From an uncultured Bacteroides sp. (lineage in GTDB: Bacteria; Bacteroidota; Bacteroidia; Cytophagales; Cyclobacteriaceae), in assembly GCA_902168185.1 (NCBI GenBank), contig CABHOV010000100.1, positions 1-64,000 of the forward strand: a stretch of DNA of 64,000 bases, written 5' to 3'. The first letter of the stretch is position 1; each line of letters starts with the position of its first letter. The position numbers and the translations under genes were made by a program. This document shows, in pieces, positions 16,224 through 23,868 of the stretch. Below the pieces are notes generated by a model. It saw nothing but the letters and a program-made list of their open reading frames with translations. It had not been told where the DNA came from and searched no databases.

Positions 16224-18767
16224 TTATTCTTTTTTCTCTTTCGAAGAAGCTTTCGCTTTCTTAACCTTAATGGTAAGCACATCGCTCTTTCCATCGTAGT
16301 CGGCTTGAATGATTCCGCCTTCTTCTACTTCGCCCTTCAGAATTTCTTCTGCTACAGGGTCTTCGAGGTACTTCTGAATCGCCCGGTTCAAAGGACGCGC
16401 TCCGAATTGGTGATCATATCCTTTCTCTGCGAGGAAATCTTTAGCCTTATCAGTAAGCTCCACATTGTAGCCTATCTGGATAATGCGATCGAATAACTTA
16501 CCCAGCGTAATGTCGATGATCTTGTGGATATGTTCGCGTTGCAGAGAGTTAAACACAATGACATCGTCCAAACGATTCAGGAATTCAGGAGAGAAAGCAC
16601 GCTTCAGCGCATTTTGAATGGTAAGCTTCATGTGCTCTTCTTCGGTTTCGCGCTTTGCAGCAGTAGCGAAACCTATACCTGTTCCGAAATCTTTCAGATC
16701 ACGAACCCCTATATTAGAAGTCATGATGATGATTGTATTTCTAAAATCAACTCTGCGACCTAGTCCGTCTGTTAATATACCATCGTCAAGCACCTGAAGA
16801 AGTATATTGAATACGTCCGGGTGAGCTTTCTCGATTTCATCTAACAATACTACAGAGTATGGCTTGCGTCTTACTTTTTCAGTAAGCTGTCCACCTTCTT
16901 CATAACCAACGTATCCTGGAGGCGCACCCACAAGACGAGATACAGAGAATTTCTCCATATACTCACTCATGTCAATGCGTACAAGTGAATCTTCTTTATC
17001 AAAAAGATACGTAGCGAGTACTTTTGCTAATTCAGTTTTACCAACACCTGTAGGACCGAGGAAGATAAAAGAACCAATCGGTTTCTTAGGATCTTTCAAG
17101 CCTACACGTGTACGTTGTATAGCTTTCACCAGCTTACGGATCGCCTCTTCCTGACCGATAACTTTTCCGCTTAGTTCTTCGCCCATGTTCAGAAGCTTGT
17201 TGCTTTCTTTCTGTGCGATACGTTTTGTCGGAATGCCTGTCATCATTGCGATAACATCGGCTACGTTATCTTCATTAACAGTATACTTTTCAGTACGTGT
17301 TTTTTCTTCCCACTTCGCTTTCGCGATGTCGAGTTGTTCGATCAGTTTCTTTTCACGATCACGCAGTTGTGCTGCTTCTTCGTACTTCTGACTTTTTACA
17401 ACGCGATTCTTTTCTTTCTTAACATCTTCTATAGCCTCTTCGAATTTCACGATGTCTTCAGGCACATGGATGTTGTTGATGTGAACACGCGCACCGGCTT
17501 CATCCAAAACATCAATCGCTTTGTCTGGAAGATAACGGTCGCTGATATAGCGATCAGAAAGTTTCACGCACGCTTCGATAGCTTCTTTGGTATAGATCAC
17601 ATGATGGTGATCTTCATACTTCTCTTTAATGTTATCGAGGATCTGGATCGTTTCTTCTGGTGTAGTAGAATCTACCATTACCATCTGGAACCTCCGCGCG
17701 AGCGCTCCGTCTTTCTCTATATACTGACGGTACTCATCTAATGTAGTGGCTCCAATGCATTGGATTTCTCCACGGGCTAGGGCAGGTTTAAACATGTTGG
17801 AAGCATCGAGTGAGCCGGAAGCTCCACCTGCACCAACAATAGTATGAAGCTCATCGATGAAGAGAATTACATCTGGAGATTTTTCCAGTTCATTCATCAC
17901 AGCCTTCATACGCTCTTCAAATTGTCCGCGGTATTTTGTGCCGGCAACCAATGATGCGAGATCTAACGTCACAACACGTTTACCAAACAACACGCGAGAT
18001 ACTTTCTTTTGAATGATACGCAGCGCAAGTCCTTCCGCGATAGCAGTTTTACCTACGCCAGGTTCACCAATAAGAATTGGGTTGTTCTTCTTTCTTCTTG
18101 AAAGAATCTGAGCAACACGTTCAATTTCTTTTTCACGACCAACGATAGGATCGAGTTTATTGTCCTCAGCCAGACGTGTTAAGTCGCGGCCGAAGTTATC
18201 CAGCACGGGTGTGCGGGATTTTTCAGTTCCCTTCTTCTCTTTGCCGGCTGCACCACCTTGTGCGCCACCGCCAAAAATTTTAGATGAATCATCATCCGGA
18301 TCGTCCGTATCCTGTGACGCCATCGGACCTTCGTTTTGGTATTCCAGCATTTCTTTTACGGTCTCGTAGTTTACGTCAAACTTATTTAAAATTTGCGTCC
18401 CAAGATTATCATGGTCACGCAGTATCGAGAGCAGCAAATGTTCAGTGCCTATAAGTTGAGCCTTGAAAATTTTTGCTTCCAGATATGTGATCTTCAGAAC
18501 TTTTTCAGAAGCTTTTGTCAATGGTATATTCGCCAGGTTTTTAATCTGATGCGTTGCTGTTCCTTTGGATATCTTTTCGATCTCGTTTCGTAATTCATCC
18601 ATTGGTACACCCAACTTTTTCAGCACCCCTACTGCTACACCTTCTCCTTCACGGATCATTCCGAGAATAAGATGTTCAGTGCCAATATAGTCATGTCCCA
18701 GCCGAAGAGCTTCTTCGCGGCTGAGTGATATAACTTCTTTAACGCGGTTGGAAAATTTAGCTTCCAT
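16224..18767 (-). CDS. clpC: ATP-dependent Clp protease ATPase subunit ClpC
   Basis: An 847-aa Hsp100 unfoldase that feeds substrates to ClpP. Two Clp_N repeats (about 1-145), an acidic/glycine linker, AAA+ domain 1 (Walker A GEPGVGKT at 234-241), a coiled middle region with a UVR motif ([18 protein letters not shown], about 440-460), and AAA+ domain 2 (Walker A GPTGVGKT, about 578) with the D2-small domain. The UVR motif and short middle domain make it ClpC rather than ClpB or ClpA. The C-terminus is lysine-rich ([12 protein letters not shown]). In Firmicutes ClpC needs adaptors such as MecA; none is seen nearby. Confidence 0.95.
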   Translation of the reverse strand: MEAKFSNRVKEVISLSREEALRLGHDYIGTEHLILGMIREGEGVAVGVLKKLGVPMDELRNEIEKISKGTATHQIKNLANIPLTKASEKVLKITYLEAKIFKAQLIGTEHLLLSILRDHDNLGTQILNKFDVNYETVKEMLEYQNEGPMASQDTDDPDDDSSKIFGGGAQGGAAGKEKKGTEKSRTPVLDNFGRDLTRLAEDNKLDPIVGREKEIERVAQILSRRKKNNPILIGEPGVGKTAIAEGLALRIIQKKVSRVLFGKRVVTLDLASLVAGTKYRGQFEERMKAVMNELEKSPDVILFIDELHTIVGAGGASGSLDASNMFKPALARGEIQCIGATTLDEYRQYIEKDGALARRFQMVMVDSTTPEETIQILDNIKEKYEDHHHVIYTKEAIEACVKLSDRYISDRYLPDKAIDVLDEAGARVHINNIHVPEDIVKFEEAIEDVKKEKNRVVKSQKYEEAAQLRDREKKLIEQLDIAKAKWEEKTRTEKYTVNEDNVADVIAMMTGIPTKRIAQKESNKLLNMGEELSGKVIGQEEAIRKLVKAIQRTRVGLKDPKKPIGSFIFLGPTGVGKTELAKVLATYLFDKEDSLVRIDMSEYMEKFSVSRLVGAPPGYVGYEEGGQLTEKVRRKPYSVVLLDEIEKAHPDVFNILLQVLDDGILTDGLGRRVDFRNTIIIMTSNIGVRDLKDFGTGIGFATAAKRETEEEHMKLTIQNALKRAFSPEFLNRLDDVIVFNSLQREHIHKIIDITLGKLFDRIIQIGYNVELTDKAKDFLAEKGYDHQFGARPLNRAIQKYLEDPVAEEILKGEVEEGGIIQADYDGKSDVLTIKVKKAKASSKEKKE

Positions 18768-18879
18768 AAGAGAAAATCAAAAATGATTAGTGTAAATGTA
18801 AAGTTTTTTGTCAGTTCAATACTATCGTAAGCCTGAAGATTTAATACTGCGTAAGAAACACGCTCAAATTAACATTTGT

Positions 18880-19506
18880 TCATTTTTCTACTGCGGAAGC
18901 CCGGATAATCTTCGAAGCAACGGGCCCTTCACAAAAGATCAGGTCTATGAGACTCATGTTACTTACAAACGTGTTGCCAAACACTTGAGTATATTCTGAT
19001 GGATTATAAAACTTTGCCAAAAGCTCCGTTTTTTTAGGGTTTATCAACGATCGAAGGTCTGTTGTAGTAAGAGGACAATCTTTCTCATACGACAAACTTT
19101 CGCTGACAACTACATTCCACTTGAGCCATGCAAGACACATTGACAGCAATTGAATGTTGAGGTCATATAAGAATTCATATTTTTTGAAAAGTACTTTTTC
19201 AAGATCATCTACATAATGTTCAAAGAACGGAGCTTTTCCATACGCAGATTGTATGGTGCGCCAATGATTTGTTAACCATTTCTGTGTGTAATCAATTCGG
19301 ATATCTGTTATAAAAACTTTACCATGCTTACCTGTTAAGGGTACCGTGAGTTGCTCCACTCCATGGGACGTATTGATGTGACAACGGTTACGATACGTTT
19401 GTTTCATGAAGTGCTCATGTCTCTCAATTACAATTTCTGTAGAGGACGACAACGCAGAAAAAAAAGCAATGGATGGAAGGTAATGTAACTCTATTAAAAC
19501 TTTCAC
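18880..19506 (-). CDS. WbqC-like family protein
   Basis: A 208-aa protein of the WbqC family: LHYLPSIAFFSAL near the start, the block FMKQTYRNRCHI, then LTVPL, DIRIDYTQKWLTNHWRTIQSAYGKAPFFEHY (split over about 68-97) and the QVFGNTFVSNMSLIDLIFCEGP end. WbqC members occur in O-antigen and sugar-related clusters, where an enzymatic role has been assumed but I know of no firm reaction. No signal peptide. It sits between clpC and cdsA on the same strand with spacers over 100 bp and has its own promoter motif. Confidence 0.85.
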   Translation of the reverse strand: MKVLIELHYLPSIAFFSALSSSTEIVIERHEHFMKQTYRNRCHINTSHGVEQLTVPLTGKHGKVFITDIRIDYTQKWLTNHWRTIQSAYGKAPFFEHYVDDLEKVLFKKYEFLYDLNIQLLSMCLAWLKWNVVVSESLSYEKDCPLTTTDLRSLINPKKTELLAKFYNPSEYTQVFGNTFVSNMSLIDLIFCEGPVASKIIRASAVEK

Positions 19507-19882
19507 GTGCTTATAATAAGGATCAAATTTATCAGTAACACAGAATTTCTATATATAAGTCTGCGCTGATCATAAAAACATTTATGTTTATCATCGTTAG
19601 CCGTTTAGTCTCCTGTATGCAAACTTGTTGGGCGAAGGTCACGCGCGCTGGGTCACCGTGTTCAAATAATAATGTATCGCTTATCCTGTTGAGAATACTC
19701 CTCAATCAATTATGCCATCCTTGGAAGAAATTTTAACACGGGCACAACGGAATGGTGTTCATCCAACGGTATGGGTGGAGCATCAGAGGTACTTTCAAAA
19801 AAGATAACGTGCAATGCAATCAGCAAACTGTTAAACAAGCAGGGTGTGTTTTCGGAACAACGAAAATATAACCGATTTACCT
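19507..19882. other. Intergenic region, only the WbqC promoter seen
   Basis: 375 bp between the wbqC-like start and the cdsA stop. Its left end holds the promoter at 19524-19531. The rest has no supported gene; a 31-codon frame at 19712-19807 has no homology that I can recognise. Confidence 0.45.
19524..19531 (-). promoter_or_regulatory. -7 promoter element of the WbqC-like gene
   Basis: The minus strand reads TAAATTTG (TAnnTTTG) 18 bp upstream of the ATG, giving a leader of roughly a dozen bases. Confidence 0.5.
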
Positions 19883-20710
19883 CTAGAAGATCTCAAGGTA
19901 TGCAACAATGAAGGGTGCTGAAATCAGCAGGCCATCAAAGCGATCGAGGAAACCTCCGTGTCCGGGAAGACTCGTGCCCGAGTCTTTTATTTCTATACTT
20001 CTTTTCAGAAGCGATTCTACCAGGTCACCAAAAGTTCCACCGATGATAATGATCACGCCCACGATTAGCCATTGAATCAGCGATAGCGTATGAAAATATG
20101 TTGACAGTCCGTATGCAAAGATCATGGCGAGCAGTGCTCCTCCAAAAAAACCTTCCCATGATTTTTTTGGAGAGATGCGTTCAAAAAGTTTTCGTTTACC
20201 TAAATAGGTTCCTGCAAAGTACGCTCCGGTATCACTTGCCCATAAAATAAAAAGGCATCCGAATATAATTTCAAAGTTATAAACGCCATTCTCGAAGGCA
20301 GCAATGTTCAATAGGGTAAAAGGTATAGCAACATAAAATATACCGAGGAACGTAAAGGCTATGTTTGTAAAAGGTTTTCGCTCGAACTTCTTATACAGCT
20401 TGATCATATATACACACGATATGATCGGGAAGAAAAGAAAATAATACCGGTACGAGATCGCGTGGTTTTCAATCAGAAAGGAAAGTGTAAAGATCAAAAC
20501 ACCGCCTAATGTACCAAGTGCTTTTTGAGGCACCATGCCATCAAGTCCTACGAGTTTATAAAACTCGATGAGCGAGAAAAAGCAGATGATAAAAAATACT
20601 GCAAAGTATCCCCACTCACTCAGGCAGACAGCGGTAATGATACCGGCTGAACCGAGCAAGCCGGTAATGATGCGAAGGGTCAGGTTATTATACTTGGTAA
20701 GAGAAGTCAC
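19883..20710 (-). CDS. cdsA: Phosphatidate cytidylyltransferase
   Basis: A 275-aa polytopic membrane enzyme that makes CDP-diacylglycerol from phosphatidate and CTP, the branch point to all membrane phospholipids. It has about eight membrane spans, ASDTGAYFAGTYLGKRK and ISPKKSWEGFFGG, then the signature region KDSGTSLPGHGGFLDRFDG near the C-terminus. The start is GTG at 20710; upstream in-frame codons contain no ATG, and the next ATG would remove the first membrane span. It lies 44 bp downstream of the CPBP protease gene on the same strand, probably one operon. Confidence 0.95.
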   Translation of the reverse strand: MTSLTKYNNLTLRIITGLLGSAGIITAVCLSEWGYFAVFFIICFFSLIEFYKLVGLDGMVPQKALGTLGGVLIFTLSFLIENHAISYRYYFLFFPIISCVYMIKLYKKFERKPFTNIAFTFLGIFYVAIPFTLLNIAAFENGVYNFEIIFGCLFILWASDTGAYFAGTYLGKRKLFERISPKKSWEGFFGGALLAMIFAYGLSTYFHTLSLIQWLIVGVIIIIGGTFGDLVESLLKRSIEIKDSGTSLPGHGGFLDRFDGLLISAPFIVAYLEIF

Positions 20711-20754
20711 AGAAAATCTGGTTGCAGTTAGAATGGCGTCTAAATTATAATTTG

Positions 20755-21714
20755 TTACGGAATAAGAGTCGTATTATCCTGATTTGTATTGTCTGAAAAA
20801 TTAACAGGTCTTCTCTTTTCATAAAATTTCTTAAAAAAATAAAGTAAGGCAGTGGTTATTACGGCGCTGAATAATACTGAGGACCACGGTGCAGCTTCTG
20901 CATTTTCTATATCCATCTTAACAGAACCTTGCTGGTATAAATACATCGCGACTACAGTAAAGCCATTGTTAATAAAGTGAGCGATGATCGGCATCCAGAG
21001 GTTGCCCGACCAATAATAAAGATATCCGAAGAGTGCTCCCAATAACATACGCGGCACAAAACCATAGAACTGTATATGGATTGCACTGAAGATGGCTGCC
21101 GAGATCCAGATTGCAACGTGAATGTTATTCGTTCCACGGAATAATTCTCGCTGGATGATCCCACGAAAAACAAGTTCTTCACCGATAGCTGGCAATACAG
21201 CAATTACCACTACGGCCAGCAACATTTGCGCGGTAGAATCAAACTTGGTAAGATATTTTGTGAGCTCTGCTAATTGCTCCTCAGTTGCCTTCGCCCATTT
21301 TTCAATCCCGGATGGGAACGTAACATTCTGATTCCATTCGATGAACACAGAATTCACGATCATGAATACAATGACGATCGCGCCTATCATCAAAACGGCT
21401 TGCATATAAATTGTCTCTTTAAAAAGATCAGCAACCGAACGATGAAATTTTTTAAGGATATACATCGGCACAAGTATGAGACCGAACAACGTGCCGAACC
21501 CTTGCATGAGAAATAGAGGAACTTTCATTCCCGGATCACCCAATGGATTCTTTAAAGATTCCGTCATTTCAATGAGGCTTCCAGGATAAAAAGGCAGTGC
21601 AAAGAAAAAACCGATCATCGGTCCCACCACCTGAAAACCCAAAAACACCGCTCCCAGCGTGATCAGGATCACTACTGCCGGGTGTACATTACGAGCACCT
21701 ATTTCCTGCTCCAT
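20755..21714 (-). CDS. CPBP family intramembrane metalloprotease
   Basis: A 319-aa membrane protein with about eight spans. The CPBP (CAAX protease/bacteriocin-processing, Abi) motifs are intact: E179-E180-x3-R184 in GEELVFRG, H213 in AIHIQFYG, and H246/N250 in IIAHFINNG. Such proteases cleave within or near membranes; bacterial members act in peptide maturation, immunity to bacteriocins or signalling, and the substrate here is unknown. It is followed by cdsA. The start ATG is 26 bp from the dusB ATG on the other strand, so the two promoters must overlap or lie inside the coding regions. Confidence 0.9.
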   Translation of the reverse strand: MEQEIGARNVHPAVVILITLGAVFLGFQVVGPMIGFFFALPFYPGSLIEMTESLKNPLGDPGMKVPLFLMQGFGTLFGLILVPMYILKKFHRSVADLFKETIYMQAVLMIGAIVIVFMIVNSVFIEWNQNVTFPSGIEKWAKATEEQLAELTKYLTKFDSTAQMLLAVVVIAVLPAIGEELVFRGIIQRELFRGTNNIHVAIWISAAIFSAIHIQFYGFVPRMLLGALFGYLYYWSGNLWMPIIAHFINNGFTVVAMYLYQQGSVKMDIENAEAAPWSSVLFSAVITTALLYFFKKFYEKRRPVNFSDNTNQDNTTLIP

Positions 21715-21723
21715 ATTTCTGCT

Positions 21724-21731
21724 TAAATTTG
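21724..21731 (+). promoter_or_regulatory. -7 promoter element of dusB
   Basis: TAAATTTG (TAnnTTTG) ends only 9 bases before the dusB ATG at 21741, so the transcript would be leaderless or nearly so. Confidence 0.5.
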
Positions 21732-21740
21732 CGAGCTAAT

Positions 21741-22736
21741 ATGGTGAAAATCGGTCAAATAGAGCTGGGAGAGTTTCCTTTGTTACTTGCGCCCATGGAA
21801 GATGTGAGTGATCCGCCTTTCCGCGCGGTATGCAAAGAGGGGGGTGCGGACCTGATGTATACTGAATTTATTTCATCGGAAGGTCTTATTCGGGATGCTG
21901 CCAAGAGCCGTCAGAAGCTTGATATATTTGAATATGAACGTCCTATCGGGATTCAGCTTTTCGGTGGCGATATAGGCAACATGGTACAATCCGCAGAGAT
22001 CGCTACCGCTGCAAGACCAGACCTGATCGATATTAATTATGGTTGTCCTGTGAAAGCGGTTGCTTGCCGGGGTGCTGGCGCTGCCTTGTTACAAGATATA
22101 CCCAAGATGGTAAAGATGACCGAGGAAATTGTGAAGTGTACACACCTTCCGGTTACAGTAAAAACCCGCCTGGGCTGGGACGATTCTACAAAAAACATTT
22201 TAGAAGTAGCAGAGCGTTTACAAGATATAGGGATCAAAGCCTTATCCATTCACGGTCGTACGCGTGTACAGATGTATAAAGGGGAAGCCGACTGGACACT
22301 GATTGGGAAAGTAAAAGAGAATCCACGTATACATATACCGATCTTTGGCAACGGAGATATAGATTCCCCTGAAAAGGCGCTGGAGTATAAAAACCGGTAT
22401 GGTGTGGATGGTGTTATGATCGGTCGCGCTGCGATTGGCTATCCCTGGATCTTTCAGGAGATCAAGCACTATATTAAACATGGTGAACGTCCGTTGCCGC
22501 CAGATATGAATGAACGTGTACGTGCTACAAAAAAACATCTCGAATTTTCCATCCGTTGGAAAGGTGACAAGTTAGGCGTATTCGAAATGCGCAGACACTA
22601 TACTAATTATTTTAAGGGCATTAATGACTTCAAACCTTTTCGTATGCGACTAGTAGAAGCTCCTACTGAAGCCGAAGTGCTTGCCATACTCGACGAAGTT
22701 GTCAATACGTATAACGGTACCGTTGTAGCCGCTTAA
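21741..22736 (+). CDS. dusB: tRNA-dihydrouridine synthase
   Basis: A 331-aa FMN enzyme that reduces uridines in the tRNA D-loop to dihydrouridine with NADPH. TIM-barrel start LLLAPMEDVSD, QLFGGD, the catalytic C102 in INYGCP, HGRTR and GNGDI, then a helical C-terminal tRNA-binding domain (about 245-331). I start at the ATG 21741 (MVKIGQ); the TTG at 21729 overlaps the promoter motif and would add four residues. The usual KKV after GCP is AVACRGAGAAL here. DusB is the best subgroup fit for Bacteroidota but the paralogue assignment is not proven. Confidence 0.92.
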   Translation: MVKIGQIELGEFPLLLAPMEDVSDPPFRAVCKEGGADLMYTEFISSEGLIRDAAKSRQKLDIFEYERPIGIQLFGGDIGNMVQSAEIATAARPDLIDINYGCPVKAVACRGAGAALLQDIPKMVKMTEEIVKCTHLPVTVKTRLGWDDSTKNILEVAERLQDIGIKALSIHGRTRVQMYKGEADWTLIGKVKENPRIHIPIFGNGDIDSPEKALEYKNRYGVDGVMIGRAAIGYPWIFQEIKHYIKHGERPLPPDMNERVRATKKHLEFSIRWKGDKLGVFEMRRHYTNYFKGINDFKPFRMRLVEAPTEAEVLAILDEVVNTYNGTVVAA

Positions 22737-22763
22737 TAATTGTAGCAACATATATATCCAGGC

Positions 22764-22801
22764 GATCTATAAAACTATTAAAGATCTATAAACCTATTAA
22801 G
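22764..22801. repeat. 19-bp direct repeat, two tandem copies
   Basis: GATCTATAAAACTATTAAA at 22764-22782 is followed directly by GATCTATAAACCTATTAAG at 22783-22801, differing at two positions. It lies between dusB and the EamA gene; tandem protein-binding sites or simple slippage are both possible. Confidence 0.6.
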
Positions 22802-22928
22802 GCAGACTTAGTCTGACCAGAACACTTTATTTCCATAATAAGCAACAATCGGGTTTTAATTCTTTCGAACTTCGCGAACCTTTACGCTATCAAAATCGTA
22901 ATTTGATCTTTCTACCTCATTAACCCTT

Positions 22929-23810
22929 ATGTCTGATTCTACTAATCGCTCAACCTCCGTTCTACTTTTTGTATGCCTTACATTGATCTGGGGAACATCT
23001 TTCATCCTGATCAAACAAGGACTAAAAGTTTTTTCTCCCGACGAAGTCGGGGCACTTCGTGTTGCTGCCGCTTCCTTGTTTCTCTTTCCACTTGCTATAA
23101 CACGTCTGAAGGAACTTCAGACACATCACTACGCCAAACTTTTTGGCTCCGGCATGCTCGGTATATTTATACCTGCATTCCTTTTTGCTACTGCACAAAC
23201 AAGAATGGAAAGTTCCGTTGCCGGGATCATGAATACACTTACTCCTATTTTTACCATGGTCATCGGTGCCGTGGTTTTTAAATTACGTTTCAAAACAATG
23301 GCGATTGTTGGAATTATGCTGGGATTCGCAGGTGGTGTAATTCTAAGTATATCCAGAAGTGATGGCGCAGTGGCCGGCTTCAATGTCTTTGCACTGCTAA
23401 TCGTGTTGGCGTGCTTCTGCTACGGATCGAACCTCAACCTCATCAAATTTAAAATATCGGATCTTGGTTCTTTAACCATTACCAGTGTTTCATTACTACT
23501 GATTGGCCCGTTGGCTATACTATATCTGTTTGGCTTCAGTGATTTTACGCACAAGCTTACAACACAACCCGATGCATGGAAAGCTTTTGGATTTATAGTA
23601 TTACTCGGATTTATGAGTACTGCGGTGGCTACTATACTCTTTAACAGGCTCGTAAAAATGAGCACTGCTCTCTTTGCAAGTTCAGTTACTTATGCATTAC
23701 CTATTGTAGCCGTAATGTGGGGATTGCTGGATGGAGAAAGACTTGGTATAGGTCATTTCATAGGAATGGCTGCCATCATTGGTGGTGTATATCTTGCTAA
23801 CCGAAAATAG
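22929..23810 (+). CDS. DMT superfamily (EamA) transporter
   Basis: A 293-aa inner-membrane protein with ten predicted spans in two EamA repeats (about 8-140 and 155-290). Typical marks: TLIWGTSFILIKQGL in the first span, a Pro/Gly-rich repeat boundary, and a short basic end (LANRK). EamA members export or import amino acids, nucleobases or other metabolites; the substrate cannot be told from sequence. It is monocistronic, with a long hairpin beyond the stop. Confidence 0.9.
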   Translation: MSDSTNRSTSVLLFVCLTLIWGTSFILIKQGLKVFSPDEVGALRVAAASLFLFPLAITRLKELQTHHYAKLFGSGMLGIFIPAFLFATAQTRMESSVAGIMNTLTPIFTMVIGAVVFKLRFKTMAIVGIMLGFAGGVILSISRSDGAVAGFNVFALLIVLACFCYGSNLNLIKFKISDLGSLTITSVSLLLIGPLAILYLFGFSDFTHKLTTQPDAWKAFGFIVLLGFMSTAVATILFNRLVKMSTALFASSVTYALPIVAVMWGLLDGERLGIGHFIGMAAIIGGVYLANRK

Positions 23811-23863
23811 TTATTGGCTAATCGTTATCCTTAAATAGTATATGGATAACGATTAACCAATAA
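23811..23863. terminator. 20-bp hairpin between convergent genes
   Basis: TTATTGGCTAATCGTTATCC (23811-23830) pairs with 23844-23863 across 13 bases; the single mismatch is C/A on one strand and a G-U pair on the other. It starts at the base after the EamA stop and ends 5 bp before the S9 peptidase stop. There is no T-run, so termination is inferred from position. Confidence 0.6.
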
Positions 23864-23868
23864 TGTTA

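Noticed and set aside
19712-19807. 31-codon reading frame starting MPSLEEILTRAQ
   Set aside because: Too short, no recognised family, no promoter; might be a remnant but nothing supports it.
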